Part shown: positions 34,170 through 42,594 of the stretch, piece after piece | Layout: each line of letters starts with the position of its first letter | How positions within the stretch are numbered: position 1 is the first letter of the stretch | Source: CAWKGV01 sp963849305 | GTDB taxonomy: Bacteria > Pseudomonadota > Alphaproteobacteria > Acetobacterales > Acetobacteraceae | NCBI GenBank assembly: GCA_963849305.1 | Contig: CAWKGV010000002.1 | Location: 372,001-436,000, forward strand | Reading direction: 5' to 3' | DNA length: 64,000 nucleotides | Notes under the pieces: model-generated | What the model saw: the letters and a program-made list of their open reading frames with translations, nothing else | Told to the model about the DNA's origin: nothing | The model's database searches: none | Translations under genes and position numbers: made by a program

Positions 34170-35558
34170 CTAGTGCGAGATCGCCTCCAGCGCGAGACCC
34201 CGAGTACGCGGCCCGAAGACGCCGATCACGAACATCACGATCGCCATGCAGCACGCGATGAAGATGAACACCGCGCTGGTGCCGCCGATGCCCAGGAAGG
34301 TGGCGATGGCAAGCCCCGAGATGGCCGCTGACAGTCGGCTCCAGGCGTACACGAACCCGACCGCGCGGGAGCGGATACGCGTCGGGAAAAGTTCCGCCTG
34401 ATAGTTGTGGAAAGCGAAGGACAGCCAGTTGTTCGATAGCGTGATCAGCACGCCGAACACGATCAGCGGCCCCGTGGCAGACTGGAACGCGAACAGCAGC
34501 CCGAACACGATGATGCCCAGGGCGGCGCAGACGATCTGCCATTTGCGCTCCATCCTGTCCGCGACCAGCATTCCTATCAGCGGGCCGATCGGGTTCGCGA
34601 CGGCGATGATGAAGGCCCATTCCAGGCTCCTGGTGACGCTGATGCCCTTCGCGATCAACAGCGTCGGCACCCAGGCGGCGAAGCCGTAATAACCGTAGGT
34701 CTGGAAGAAGTTAAAGACCGACAGGACGACGGCGCGCTTGCCGTAAGGCCGTTCCCAGATCTCGGCGAAGTTGCCCTTGCCGACCTCATCGATGGCAGGG
34801 CCAGGCGGTGGAAGCGGTGCGCCGCCGTATTCGGACCGGACACACTCCTCTATGTGCCGGACCACCGCTTCGGCCTCGGCGAGCCGACCGTGGCGCGCGA
34901 GCCAGCGCGGCGATTCGGGGAGGCTAAGCCGAAGCCACCAGACGAACACTGCGCCTACCGCGCCGATGACCACGACCCAGCGCCAATGCTCGGGGCCAAG
35001 GAGCCAGGGCGAGGCGATTAGCGCGACCACCGGCACCGCGCAGAAGGTCACGAACTGACTGAAGGCGAAGGCGCGGCCTCGTTCGTAGCGGGGGATTAGC
35101 TCGGAAACGTAGGTGTCGATCGTCACCAGCTCCACGCCGATCCCGATGCCGGCAATGAAGCGCCAAATGTCGATCCAGAAGCCAGTGGGCATCGCGGCCA
35201 TTATCAGGGTACTGATCGAGTACCAGATCAGGGAGAAGGTGAAGATCCGTCGCCGGCCGTAGGCGTCGGAGACCCAGCCGAACAGGATCGTGCCGACGAA
35301 CAGGCCGGCGAACAGGAAGAAGACGAAGGTGCCCGCGCCCGGCGTGTTGATCGCCTTCAAGGCGCGGAACGGGCCGAGCGAGGCATCGCTGAACAGGCCC
35401 TCTTTCGCCATGCCGGGCACGACGTAGGCGGTCAGGAACAGGTCGTAGAACTCGAAGCAGCCACCGAGCGAGATCAGCGTGATCATCCACCAGACATGCC
35501 GACTACGGGGAAGGCGGTCGATCCGCGCCGCGATTTCGGCGGCCGGCACAGTGGCCAT
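34170..35558 (-). CDS. MFS transporter (sugar-porter-like)
   Basis: Major facilitator with about twelve membrane segments, 462 residues. The loop 2-3 signature appears as GWVSDAYGRRRIFTFSL near residue 95, and the second half has the matching VADRMERKW. GIGIGVELVTIDTYVSELIP and the PESPRWLARHGRLAEAE motif after segment 6 place it near the sugar porter / metabolite:H+ symporter group. ATG at 35558 has AGGAG seven bases upstream and is preferred to an upstream TTG. The substrate is unknown. It is divergent from hslV, sharing a 141-base upstream region. Confidence 0.88.
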   Translation of the reverse strand: MATVPAAEIAARIDRLPRSRHVWWMITLISLGGCFEFYDLFLTAYVVPGMAKEGLFSDASLGPFRALKAINTPGAGTFVFFLFAGLFVGTILFGWVSDAYGRRRIFTFSLIWYSISTLIMAAMPTGFWIDIWRFIAGIGIGVELVTIDTYVSELIPRYERGRAFAFSQFVTFCAVPVVALIASPWLLGPEHWRWVVVIGAVGAVFVWWLRLSLPESPRWLARHGRLAEAEAVVRHIEECVRSEYGGAPLPPPGPAIDEVGKGNFAEIWERPYGKRAVVLSVFNFFQTYGYYGFAAWVPTLLIAKGISVTRSLEWAFIIAVANPIGPLIGMLVADRMERKWQIVCAALGIIVFGLLFAFQSATGPLIVFGVLITLSNNWLSFAFHNYQAELFPTRIRSRAVGFVYAWSRLSAAISGLAIATFLGIGGTSAVFIFIACCMAIVMFVIGVFGPRTRGLALEAISH

Positions 35559-35699
35559 GGACAATCTCCTGCGCGTCCGGCGCGACGCTCGGCCGGGTCA
35601 TTGCGCATATCGGGAACCGCTCGACGAATGCCGTCAAGGGGTTGCGTGTCGTTGCCGTCACTTGCTGATCCGGGCCGGGGTCGCCATCTAGGGGTGCAA

Positions 35700-36266
35700 A
35701 TGCAGAACATACCTTTTGTACTGCCCGACCCAGTAGGTTGGCACGGGACGACTATTCTGTGCGTGCGCCGGGATGGGCATGTGGCCATGGCCGGAGATGG
35801 GCAAGTGAGCCTCGGGCAAACTGTTGTTAAGAGCAACGCGCGCAAGGTTCGCCGCATCGGGCCCGGTGGCTCGATCGTCGCTGGCTTCGCCGGGGCCACG
35901 GCGGATGCCTTCACGCTGCTGGAACGGCTGGAGTCTAAGCTGGAGCGGTTCCCCAGTCAGCTTGAGCGCGCCTGCGTGGAGCTTGCCAAGGACTGGCGCA
36001 CCGACCGCTATCTCCGGCGGCTGGAGGCGATGATGGTGGTCGCCGACCGCGATCGCAGCTTCACGCTGACCGGCACCGGCGACGTGCTGGAGCCGGAGGA
36101 CGGGGTGATCGCCATCGGCTCCGGCGGCAACTTCGCCCTGGCCGCGGCTCGGGCGCTGCTGTCGGTCGAGGGTTTTTCGGCCGAGGAGATCGCCCGGCGG
36201 GCGATGAAGATCGCCGCCGAGATTTGCGTCTATACGAACGACAAAGTGATTGTTGAGACCATCTGA
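35700..36266 (+). CDS. hslV: ATP-dependent protease subunit HslV
   Basis: Proteolytic subunit of the HslUV (ClpYQ) protease, 188 residues. The catalytic N-terminal threonine is expected at the TTILCVRRDG motif after removal of a 16-residue propeptide (MQNIPFVLPDPVGWHG). GDGQVSLGQTVVKSNARKVRR and the C-terminal AAEICVYTNDKVIVE are canonical. The frame extends about 68 codons upstream but those residues do not resemble the family. hslU begins one base after the stop. Confidence 0.95.
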   Translation: MQNIPFVLPDPVGWHGTTILCVRRDGHVAMAGDGQVSLGQTVVKSNARKVRRIGPGGSIVAGFAGATADAFTLLERLESKLERFPSQLERACVELAKDWRTDRYLRRLEAMMVVADRDRSFTLTGTGDVLEPEDGVIAIGSGGNFALAAARALLSVEGFSAEEIARRAMKIAAEICVYTNDKVIVETI

Positions 36267-36267
36267 C

Positions 36268-37590
36268 ATGGACGTTCCAACCTATTCGCCGCGCGAGATC
36301 GTCTCCGAGCTTGACCGCTTCATCGTGGGCCAGGACGACGCCAAGCGCGCGGTTGCCATCGCCTTGCGCAACCGCTGGCGCCGGCAGCAGCTCCCCGAGG
36401 GCATTCGCGAGGAGGTGGTGCCCAAGAACATCCTGATGATCGGCCCCACCGGCTGCGGCAAGACCGAGATCGCGCGCCGCCTCGCCAGGCTCGCGCAGGC
36501 GCCGTTCCTGAAGGTGGAGGCGACCAAGTTCACCGAGGTCGGCTATGTCGGGCGCGACGTGGAAAGCATCGCGCGCGACCTGGTCGATGCCAGCATCACC
36601 ATGCTGCGCGACACCTCCCGCAAGGAGGTTCAGGCCAAGGCCGAGCTTGCCGCCGAGGAGCGGCTGATTACCGCGCTGGTGGGCGAGGGCGCGGGAGCCG
36701 ACACGCGCTCGAAGTTCCGCCGCATGTTGCGCAACGGCGAATTCGAGGACAAGGAGATCGACATCGCGGTAACCGAGCCGCCGTCGGGGATGCCGATCGG
36801 CCAGCTCGACATCCCCGGTATGCCGCCGGGCCAAATGATCAATATTGGCGAGATGATGAAGGGCATGTTCGGCCGCCCTGCCCAGCAGCGCCGCCTCACG
36901 GTGCGCGCGGCGCGTCAGGCGCTGGAGCGCGAGGAGGCGGACCGGCTGCTCGACAACGACCGGTTGGCCAAGGATGCGCTGGCCCACGCCGAGAACAACG
37001 GCATCGTGTTCGTCGATGAGATCGACAAGGTGTGTGCCCGCACGACCGAAGGTGGGTTTCGCGGCGGCGATGTCTCGCGCGAGGGCGTGCAGCGCGACCT
37101 GCTGCCGCTGATCGAGGGGACGACGGTGAACACGAAATATGGGCCGGTGAAGACCGACCACGTGCTGTTCATCGCCTCGGGCGCCTTCCATTTGGCCAAG
37201 CCGTCTGACCTGCTGCCCGAATTGCAGGGCCGGCTGCCGATCCGCGTCGAGCTGGCGCCGCTCTCGCGCGATGACTTGCGGCGGATTTTAACCGAACCGG
37301 AGCATTCGCTGGTCAAGCAATACGCCGCGCTGATGTCCACCGAGGGAGTCACGCTGGAGTTCGCCGACGATGCGATCGACGCGCTGGCCGAGCTGGCGGC
37401 GGACATCAACGACCGGGTGGAGAATATCGGAGCGCGCCGGCTGCATACCGTCATGGAGCGGTTGCTAGAGGAGATCAGCTTCACGGCGACCGACCGCGCG
37501 GGCCAGACGATAACGGTCGATGCGGCCTACGTGAACGAGCGCGTGGCGCCGCTGGCGCAGAGAGGCGACCTCAGCCGGTTCATCCTGTAA
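36268..37590 (+). CDS. hslU: ATP-dependent protease ATPase subunit HslU
   Basis: AAA+ unfoldase that feeds substrates to HslV, 440 residues. It has the N-terminal SPREIVSELDRFIVGQDDAK segment, Walker A GPTGCGKTE near residue 57, the I-domain in the middle, Walker B IVFVDEIDKV near 248, and the C-terminal EFADDAIDALAELAADIND and RLHTVMERLLEEISF stretches. The chosen ATG at 36268 lies one base after hslV, and the operon order hslV-hslU is standard. Confidence 0.96.
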   Translation: MDVPTYSPREIVSELDRFIVGQDDAKRAVAIALRNRWRRQQLPEGIREEVVPKNILMIGPTGCGKTEIARRLARLAQAPFLKVEATKFTEVGYVGRDVESIARDLVDASITMLRDTSRKEVQAKAELAAEERLITALVGEGAGADTRSKFRRMLRNGEFEDKEIDIAVTEPPSGMPIGQLDIPGMPPGQMINIGEMMKGMFGRPAQQRRLTVRAARQALEREEADRLLDNDRLAKDALAHAENNGIVFVDEIDKVCARTTEGGFRGGDVSREGVQRDLLPLIEGTTVNTKYGPVKTDHVLFIASGAFHLAKPSDLLPELQGRLPIRVELAPLSRDDLRRILTEPEHSLVKQYAALMSTEGVTLEFADDAIDALAELAADINDRVENIGARRLHTVMERLLEEISFTATDRAGQTITVDAAYVNERVAPLAQRGDLSRFIL

Positions 37591-37720
37591 CCCCCTGGCG
37601 GGCGTCCTGTCAGTCCAGCTCTGCGATGCGGATGCGGCTATCATGACGCTAGGCTCGCGGGGGCGACATAACGGACGAGGCGTTCACGGCATGGGTTCGT
37701 GAGAACGCGGCCGATATGGG

Positions 37721-38203
37721 TTGACGCCCGCACCCGCGGTCCGCACATCAACTCAATGCCCGATCCATTCTTCATCCCCGAGGAGCCAAGCGCCGCCGAG
37801 GCTGATCGAGGCCATCGGCGACGAGCTTGGCGTGTTCGATGACTGGATGGACCGTTACCAATACATTATCGAACTGGGCAAGAAGCTCCCGCGCTTCCCG
37901 GCCGAGTGGATGGATGACGGGCATCGGGTTCCCGGCTGCCAAAGCAAGGTGTGGATGGAGGCCGCGCGGCGGGACGGGCGGCTTTACCTAGCCGGCACGT
38001 CTGACGCGGCCATCGTCTCGGGATTGGTCGCGCTTCTGTTGCGCGTCTATTCCGGCCGCAGCCCGGCCGAGATCGTCGCGACCGATCCGGTGTTCCTGAA
38101 AGAACTCGGATTGCTGGAGGCCCTGTCCACCAATCGCGGCAACGGCATCGCCTCTATGGCGCGCAAGATCCGGGAGGCTGCGGTACTCCAGCGTGCCGCC
38201 TGA
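37721..38203 (+). CDS. sufE: SufE family Fe-S cluster assembly protein
   Basis: Sulphur-acceptor protein that stimulates the SufS cysteine desulfurase. The core is clear: VFDDWMDRYQYIIELGKKLPRF, then HRVPGCQSKVWM, where Cys accepts the persulfide, and RVYSGRSPAEIVATDPVFLKELGL. The start is uncertain. In the coding frame the only upstream start is TTG at 37721 and gives an unlikely N-terminus. The ATG at 37756 (MPDPFFIPEEPSAAEA) looks natural but is one base out of phase and would join the core near 37798, so a single-base indel is likely. The next gene overlaps by 11 bases. Confidence 0.85.
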   Translation: MTPAPAVRTSTQCPIHSSSPRSQAPPRLIEAIGDELGVFDDWMDRYQYIIELGKKLPRFPAEWMDDGHRVPGCQSKVWMEAARRDGRLYLAGTSDAAIVSGLVALLLRVYSGRSPAEIVATDPVFLKELGLLEALSTNRGNGIASMARKIREAAVLQRAA

Positions 38204-38936
38204 GCCGCGCTGGCGTTTGCCCCGCGTGTGCGCGGCGTGGCTTGATGCGTGCGGCAGAGGAGGTGGCGCGGTGCAAGAGACGGTGGACCTTGCCCTGGTC
38301 CTAGCCATAGACACGTCCGGAAGCGTCAGCGATGCCCGGCTGGCCCTCCAGCTGCGCGGCTACGCGGATGCCTTTCGCAACCCGGCGCTGGCGGAAGCCG
38401 TGCGGGCCGGACCACGCGGCAGGATCGCCGCCACCTTCGTCGAATGGTCCGATGCCGGCCGGCAGTCCCAGGCCGTGGGATGGACGATGATCGCGGACTC
38501 CGCCGAGGCCCGCGTCTTCGCCAATGCCATCACGGCCGCGCTCAGCCCGACGCCGGGCTGGACCTCGATCAGCGGCGCGATCGACTATTCGGCCCGGCTC
38601 ATCGGGCACAGCGGCCTCAGGGCGGAGCGGCGGGTGATCGACATCTCTGGGGACGGGCAGAACAACGATGGCCGGCCGGTCGTGGAGGCGCGCGACGCGG
38701 CGGTGGCGGACGGGATCACCATCAACGGGCTGCCGATCCTAGAGGTGGACCCGGCGCTCGATGACTATTACCGGCGCGAGGTGATCGGCGGCCCGCAGGC
38801 GTTCGTGATCATCGCGCGTGACCGCGCGAGCTTCGCCGATGCCGTGCTGCGCAAACTGCTGGTCGAGGTCGCGGGCGGCACGTGGGCCAGCCGCGCGCGG
38901 GAGAGCGCGTTGACATCGGTGAGCCGGACGCTATAA
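38193..38936 (+). CDS. DUF1194 (von Willebrand A-like) protein
   Basis: 247 residues with a VWA-like fold: the metal-site motif LAIDTSGSVSD lies near residue 38, followed by GWTSISGAIDYSARLI near 125 and RVIDISGDGQNNDGRP near 147, matching the alphaproteobacterial DUF1194 family. No strong signal peptide is seen in the chosen N-terminus, although members are often exported; a start within the first 25 residues is possible. It overlaps sufE by 11 bases and precedes rplU by 56. Function unknown. Confidence 0.83.
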   Translation: MPPEPRWRLPRVCAAWLDACGRGGGAVQETVDLALVLAIDTSGSVSDARLALQLRGYADAFRNPALAEAVRAGPRGRIAATFVEWSDAGRQSQAVGWTMIADSAEARVFANAITAALSPTPGWTSISGAIDYSARLIGHSGLRAERRVIDISGDGQNNDGRPVVEARDAAVADGITINGLPILEVDPALDDYYRREVIGGPQAFVIIARDRASFADAVLRKLLVEVAGGTWASRARESALTSVSRTL

Positions 38937-38992
38937 CCCGCCGTTCCCGGCGGCCGGGTACGCGCCGCCGCGGGCTCTCGTGGGAAGTCCCA

Positions 38993-39502
38993 ATGTTCGC
39001 AGTGATCCGCACCGGCGGAAAGCAGTATCGCGTGACGCCGCGCGCGGTCCTGAAGGTGGAGAAGCTGGAGGCCGAGCCCGACGCGGTCGTGACCTTCACC
39101 GACGTGCTCGCGGTCGGCGGCGATGGCGGCCTCACCATCGGCGCGCCCACGATCCCGGGTGCCGCGGTCACGGCGACGGTGATCTCGCAGGACCGTCTCG
39201 ACAAGATCATCGTGTTCAAAAAGCGCCGCCGGCAGAACAGCCGCCGGAAGAACGGTCATCGCCAGCATGTCACCGTGCTGCGCGTGCAGGGCATCAGCAC
39301 GGGCACGGAGCAGGGCGGCGGGGCACCGACGGGCGAGGCCGTCGACGAATCGGGCGCCGCGGCCACCGGGGAGCCTGGGCCGCCGACACCGAGGACGGGC
39401 GAGACCGAGGACCAGTCCAACGACCCGGAGTCCAACAAGGTAGCACCGACGGGTGAAACTGCTGACGAGTCCGGCGCCGCGCCCAGCGAAGGAGCAGTTT
39501 AG
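38993..39502 (+). CDS. rplU: Ribosomal protein bL21 with long C-terminal extension
   Basis: 50S protein bL21. Residues 1-102 are standard (MFAVIRTGGKQYRV, VISQDRLDKIIVFKKRRRQNSRRKNGHRQHVTVLRV). A further 65 or so residues form a low-complexity acidic tail of repeated PTGE.VDESGAA-like units. Typical bL21 has about 103 residues; extended forms occur in some alphaproteobacteria. The start at 38993 gives the canonical N-terminus. rpmA starts directly at 39503, after the stop. Confidence 0.95.
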   Translation: MFAVIRTGGKQYRVTPRAVLKVEKLEAEPDAVVTFTDVLAVGGDGGLTIGAPTIPGAAVTATVISQDRLDKIIVFKKRRRQNSRRKNGHRQHVTVLRVQGISTGTEQGGGAPTGEAVDESGAAATGEPGPPTPRTGETEDQSNDPESNKVAPTGETADESGAAPSEGAV

Positions 39503-39772
39503 ATGGCGCATAAGAAGGCGGGCGGCTCGTCGCGCAACGGGCGAGACACCGCTGGACGCCGGCTCGGCATCAAGAAATACGGCGGCGAGCAGGTGGTGGC
39601 CGGCAACATCATCCTCCGCCAGCGCGGCACGAAGTGGAAGCCGGGGCAGAATGTGGGCCTGGGGCGCGATCACACGATCTTCGCGCTGGTCGACGGCAAC
39701 GTGGAGTTTCAACGGAAGGCGGAGGGCCGGGTACATGTCTCCGTGCGACCGCGGGCGACGGCGGGGGAGTAG
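39503..39772 (+). CDS. rpmA: Ribosomal protein bL27
   Basis: 50S protein bL27 at the peptidyl-transferase centre, 89 residues. The N-terminus MAHKKAGGSSRNGRDTAGRR and RLGIKKYGGEQVVAGNIILRQRG are diagnostic. It starts at the base after the rplU stop, the usual rplU-rpmA pair, and precedes obgE by 68 bases. Confidence 0.97.
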   Translation: MAHKKAGGSSRNGRDTAGRRLGIKKYGGEQVVAGNIILRQRGTKWKPGQNVGLGRDHTIFALVDGNVEFQRKAEGRVHVSVRPRATAGE

Positions 39773-39840
39773 GCTCGGGCCTGGCGGTCCTGCGAGGTGA
39801 CGGTCGAAGATGCTCGCAGTCGCGAGCATGACGTGGCTGC

Positions 39841-40851
39841 ATGAAATTTCTGGACCAAGCCAAGATCTATCTGCGCTCCGGTGACGGCGGCGACGGCGTG
39901 GTCGCGTTCCGGCGCGAGAAGTTCCTGGAGTTCGGCGGCCCTGACGGCGGCGACGGGGGCAAGGGCGGCGACATCGTCCTGCAGGCGGTGGCGAACCTGA
40001 ACACTCTGATCGACTTTCGCTACGCCCAGCATTTCCGCGCCAAGAAGGGCGGCAACGGCGCGGGTTCGGATCGCACCGGCGCGGGCGCCCCCGATGTCGT
40101 CATCAAGGTTCCCGTGGGTACGCAAGTCCTGGACGACGACCGGGAGACGCTGCTGGCCGACCTCGCCTCGCCCGGCCGGCGCGTGACGTTGCTGCGGGGC
40201 GGCGACGGCGGGTTCGGCAACGCGCACTACAAATCCTCCACCAACCGCGCGCCCAGGCGCGCCGACAAGGGCTGGCCGGGCGAGGAGCGTTGGGTCTGGC
40301 TGCGGCTGAAGTTGATCGCAGATGCCGGGCTGGTCGGGCTGCCGAATGCCGGCAAATCGACCTTGCTCGCCGCTGCTTCCGCCGCGCGCCCGAAGATCGC
40401 CGATTATCCGTTCACCACGCTTCATCCCCAACTTGGCGTGGTGCGGCTGTCGGCCACCGAGGAATTCGTGTTGGCCGATATTCCGGGACTGATCGAGGGC
40501 GCACATGAGGGCACCGGGCTCGGCGACCGTTTCCTCGGTCATGTCGAGCGGTGCGCGGTGCTGCTACACTTGATCGATGGCGCCGCCGGGGACGTGGTGG
40601 ATGCCTGGCGAACCGTTCGCGGCGAGCTGGCCGCGTATGGCCATGGGCTTGCGGACAAGCCCGAGATCATCGGGTTGAACAAGGCGGACGCGATGTCGCC
40701 GCGCGAGGCCGCGGCGCGTCGGACGGCACTCGCGCGCGCCTCGGGGCGGCCGGTTATGTTGCTGTCGGGCGCCACGGGCCAGGGCGTCGCGGCGGTGCTG
40801 CGCGCCGTTCAGGCCGCCGTTTCCGAGGCGCGTCAAAAGGCTGCCGCGTGA
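39841..40851 (+). CDS. obgE: GTPase ObgE/CgtA
   Basis: Ribosome-associated GTPase involved in 50S assembly and growth control, 336 residues. The Gly-rich OBG domain (MKFLDQAKIYLRSGDGGDG, GGPDGGDGGKGGDIVL) is followed by the G domain: G1 GLPNAGKSTLL near residue 165, G3 DIPGLIEGAHEG near 212, G4 NKAD near 280. It lacks a long C-terminal OCT domain. Its TGA overlaps the GTG start of proB (GTGA), a coupled arrangement common in this order. Confidence 0.96.
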   Translation: MKFLDQAKIYLRSGDGGDGVVAFRREKFLEFGGPDGGDGGKGGDIVLQAVANLNTLIDFRYAQHFRAKKGGNGAGSDRTGAGAPDVVIKVPVGTQVLDDDRETLLADLASPGRRVTLLRGGDGGFGNAHYKSSTNRAPRRADKGWPGEERWVWLRLKLIADAGLVGLPNAGKSTLLAAASAARPKIADYPFTTLHPQLGVVRLSATEEFVLADIPGLIEGAHEGTGLGDRFLGHVERCAVLLHLIDGAAGDVVDAWRTVRGELAAYGHGLADKPEIIGLNKADAMSPREAAARRTALARASGRPVMLLSGATGQGVAAVLRAVQAAVSEARQKAAA

Positions 40852-41969
40852 CCGCCCAGCCGAAGCTCGCCGCCGCTTACCGGCTGGTGGTGAAGATCGG
40901 CAGCGCGCTTGTGGTCGATCCGGCGGAAGCCGCGCCTCGGAACTCCTGGCTGGCTGGCGTGGCGGCGGACGTCGCCGGCCTCCGGGCGCGGGGGGTGGAC
41001 GTGATCGTGGTCTCCTCCGGCGCGATCGCGCTGGCACGGCGCTCGCTGGGACTGCCTCGCAAGCGGCTGCGGCTCGAGGAGCAGCAGGCCGCCGCCGCGG
41101 TCGGGCAGATCCGGCTCGCGCAGGCCTGGAGCCAGGCATTTTCGGCGGTGGGGCTTACCGCCGCGCAACTCCTTCTGACCTTGGACGACACCGAGGACCG
41201 CCGCCGCTATCTCAATGCGCGCGCGACGCTCAACACGCTGCTCGGACTCGGCTGCATCCCGGTGATCAACGAGAACGACACCGTCGCGACCGCCGAGATC
41301 CGGGTCGGCGACAACGACCGGCTGGCCGCCAGGGTGGCCGAGATGATCCAGGCGGACCAACTTGTGCTGCTGTCTGACATCGACGGGCTCTATACGGCCG
41401 ATCCAAGGCGCGATACCCGCGCGACGCACATCCCGCTGGTCGAGGCGATCACGCCGGAGATCGATGCGATGGGGGGCGAGCCGCCGCCCGGTTATTCCTC
41501 GGGGGGCATGCGCACCAAGTTGGCGGCGGCGCGGATCGCCACCCAGGCGGGCTGTGCGATGGCGGTCGCGTTCGGCGACACCGACCGGCCGCTGACGGCG
41601 CTCGCCAATGGCGCGCGCTGCACTTGGTTCCTCGCCGCACCCGAAGGCCGTTCGGCGCGCAAGCGATGGATCGCCGGGGGGCTTGCGCCGCTGGGCGTGG
41701 TCGAAGTGGATGCCGGGGCGGCGCGCGCGCTCGCCGCCGGACGCTCGCTGCTGCCGGCCGGGGTGCGCCGTGTCGCGGGTGCTTTCGAGCGCGGCGATCC
41801 GGTGATCGTGCGCGGCCCGGACGGCACGGCGCTGGCGCGCGGCCTATCGGCCTATGCCAGCCCCGACGCCGTGCGGATCGCGGGACACCGTTCCGACGAG
41901 ATCGAGGCGATCCTCGGCTGGCGCGGGCGCGACGAGATGATCCACCGTGACGATCTGGTGCTGCTTTAG
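40848..41969 (+). CDS. proB: Glutamate 5-kinase
   Basis: First enzyme of proline synthesis, phosphorylating glutamate; 373 residues. The amino-acid-kinase domain shows LVVKIGSALVVD, VIVVSSGAIALARRSLGL, INENDTVATAEIRVGDND and GGMRTKLAAARIATQAG; the C-terminal PUA domain starts near residue 280. The start is GTG at 40848, overlapping obgE by four bases; the longer frame upstream is the shadow of obgE. proA, the usual next gene, is not here. Confidence 0.95.
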   Translation: MTAQPKLAAAYRLVVKIGSALVVDPAEAAPRNSWLAGVAADVAGLRARGVDVIVVSSGAIALARRSLGLPRKRLRLEEQQAAAAVGQIRLAQAWSQAFSAVGLTAAQLLLTLDDTEDRRRYLNARATLNTLLGLGCIPVINENDTVATAEIRVGDNDRLAARVAEMIQADQLVLLSDIDGLYTADPRRDTRATHIPLVEAITPEIDAMGGEPPPGYSSGGMRTKLAAARIATQAGCAMAVAFGDTDRPLTALANGARCTWFLAAPEGRSARKRWIAGGLAPLGVVEVDAGAARALAAGRSLLPAGVRRVAGAFERGDPVIVRGPDGTALARGLSAYASPDAVRIAGHRSDEIEAILGWRGRDEMIHRDDLVLL

Positions 41970-42064
41970 AGCCGGACCTGGCGTTTGACCTGGCCGAACG
42001 ACTTCCACCAGAAAGGCCACGTCCCGAAAGCGACGGGAACTTTTGCAGAGCGGGAAACGACATC

Positions 42065-42430
42065 ATGAAAATGGCGGAAATGGACGCGAAAGTTGGTATC
42101 CGCGACCAGCTTGAAGACCCGGGCGGCTCAGTCTTCTTGATCAATACTCTCACCGTGGATCCTGACGAGGCCGATCAGTTGCTGCGCGCCTGGGCCGAGG
42201 ATGCGGCGTGGATGAAGCGTCAACCCGGATTCATCTCTACCCAGCTTCACCGGGGAATCGCGGGCAGCGGGGTGTTCCTGAACTACGCCGTTTGGGAGTC
42301 GGCGGCGCACTTCAAGCGGGCTTTCACCAATCCCGAGTTCCAGGCCAAGCTCGCCCACTACCCTGCCAACGCGGTCGTCTCGCCGCATCTCTTCCGCAAG
42401 GTGGCGGTCGCGGACATCTGCGTCGCTTGA
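42065..42430 (+). CDS. Antibiotic biosynthesis monooxygenase (ABM) domain protein
   Basis: 121 residues, one ABM/dimeric alpha-beta barrel domain: VFLINTLTVDPDEADQLLRAW, FISTQLHRGIAGSGVFLNYAVWES and FKRAFTNPEFQAKLAHYP. Such proteins are cofactor-free oxygenases or heme/quinone-handling enzymes; nothing fixes the substrate. The start at 42065 has a preceding GGGAAACG purine run. It stands alone between proB and tRNA-Leu. Confidence 0.83.
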   Translation: MKMAEMDAKVGIRDQLEDPGGSVFLINTLTVDPDEADQLLRAWAEDAAWMKRQPGFISTQLHRGIAGSGVFLNYAVWESAAHFKRAFTNPEFQAKLAHYPANAVVSPHLFRKVAVADICVA

Positions 42431-42503
42431 GCAGGGAGCGAGCGCGCGGCTCCCGCCGCGATATTGGCAGCATGGCGCGGCTGGGCCATAGTCGCGGCTC
42501 GGC

Positions 42504-42586
42504 GCGCGAGTGGCGAAATGGTAACCGCAGGGGTCTCAAAAACCCCCGGAGGAAACTCCTTGCCGGTTCGAGTCCGGCCTCGCGCA
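42504..42586 (+). tRNA. tRNA-Leu (CAA)
   Basis: Full cloverleaf: acceptor stem GCGCGAG/CTCGCGC, D arm TGGCGAAATGGTAACCGCA, anticodon stem GGGGT/ACCCC with loop CTCAAAA (anticodon CAA), long variable arm CGGAGGAAACTCCTT and T arm GCCGG-TTCGAGT-CCGGC. The long variable arm fits a class II tRNA. CCA is not encoded directly after the discriminator A. It ends eight bases from the convergent aroKB stop. Confidence 0.95.
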
Positions 42587-42594
42587 GACCACCA

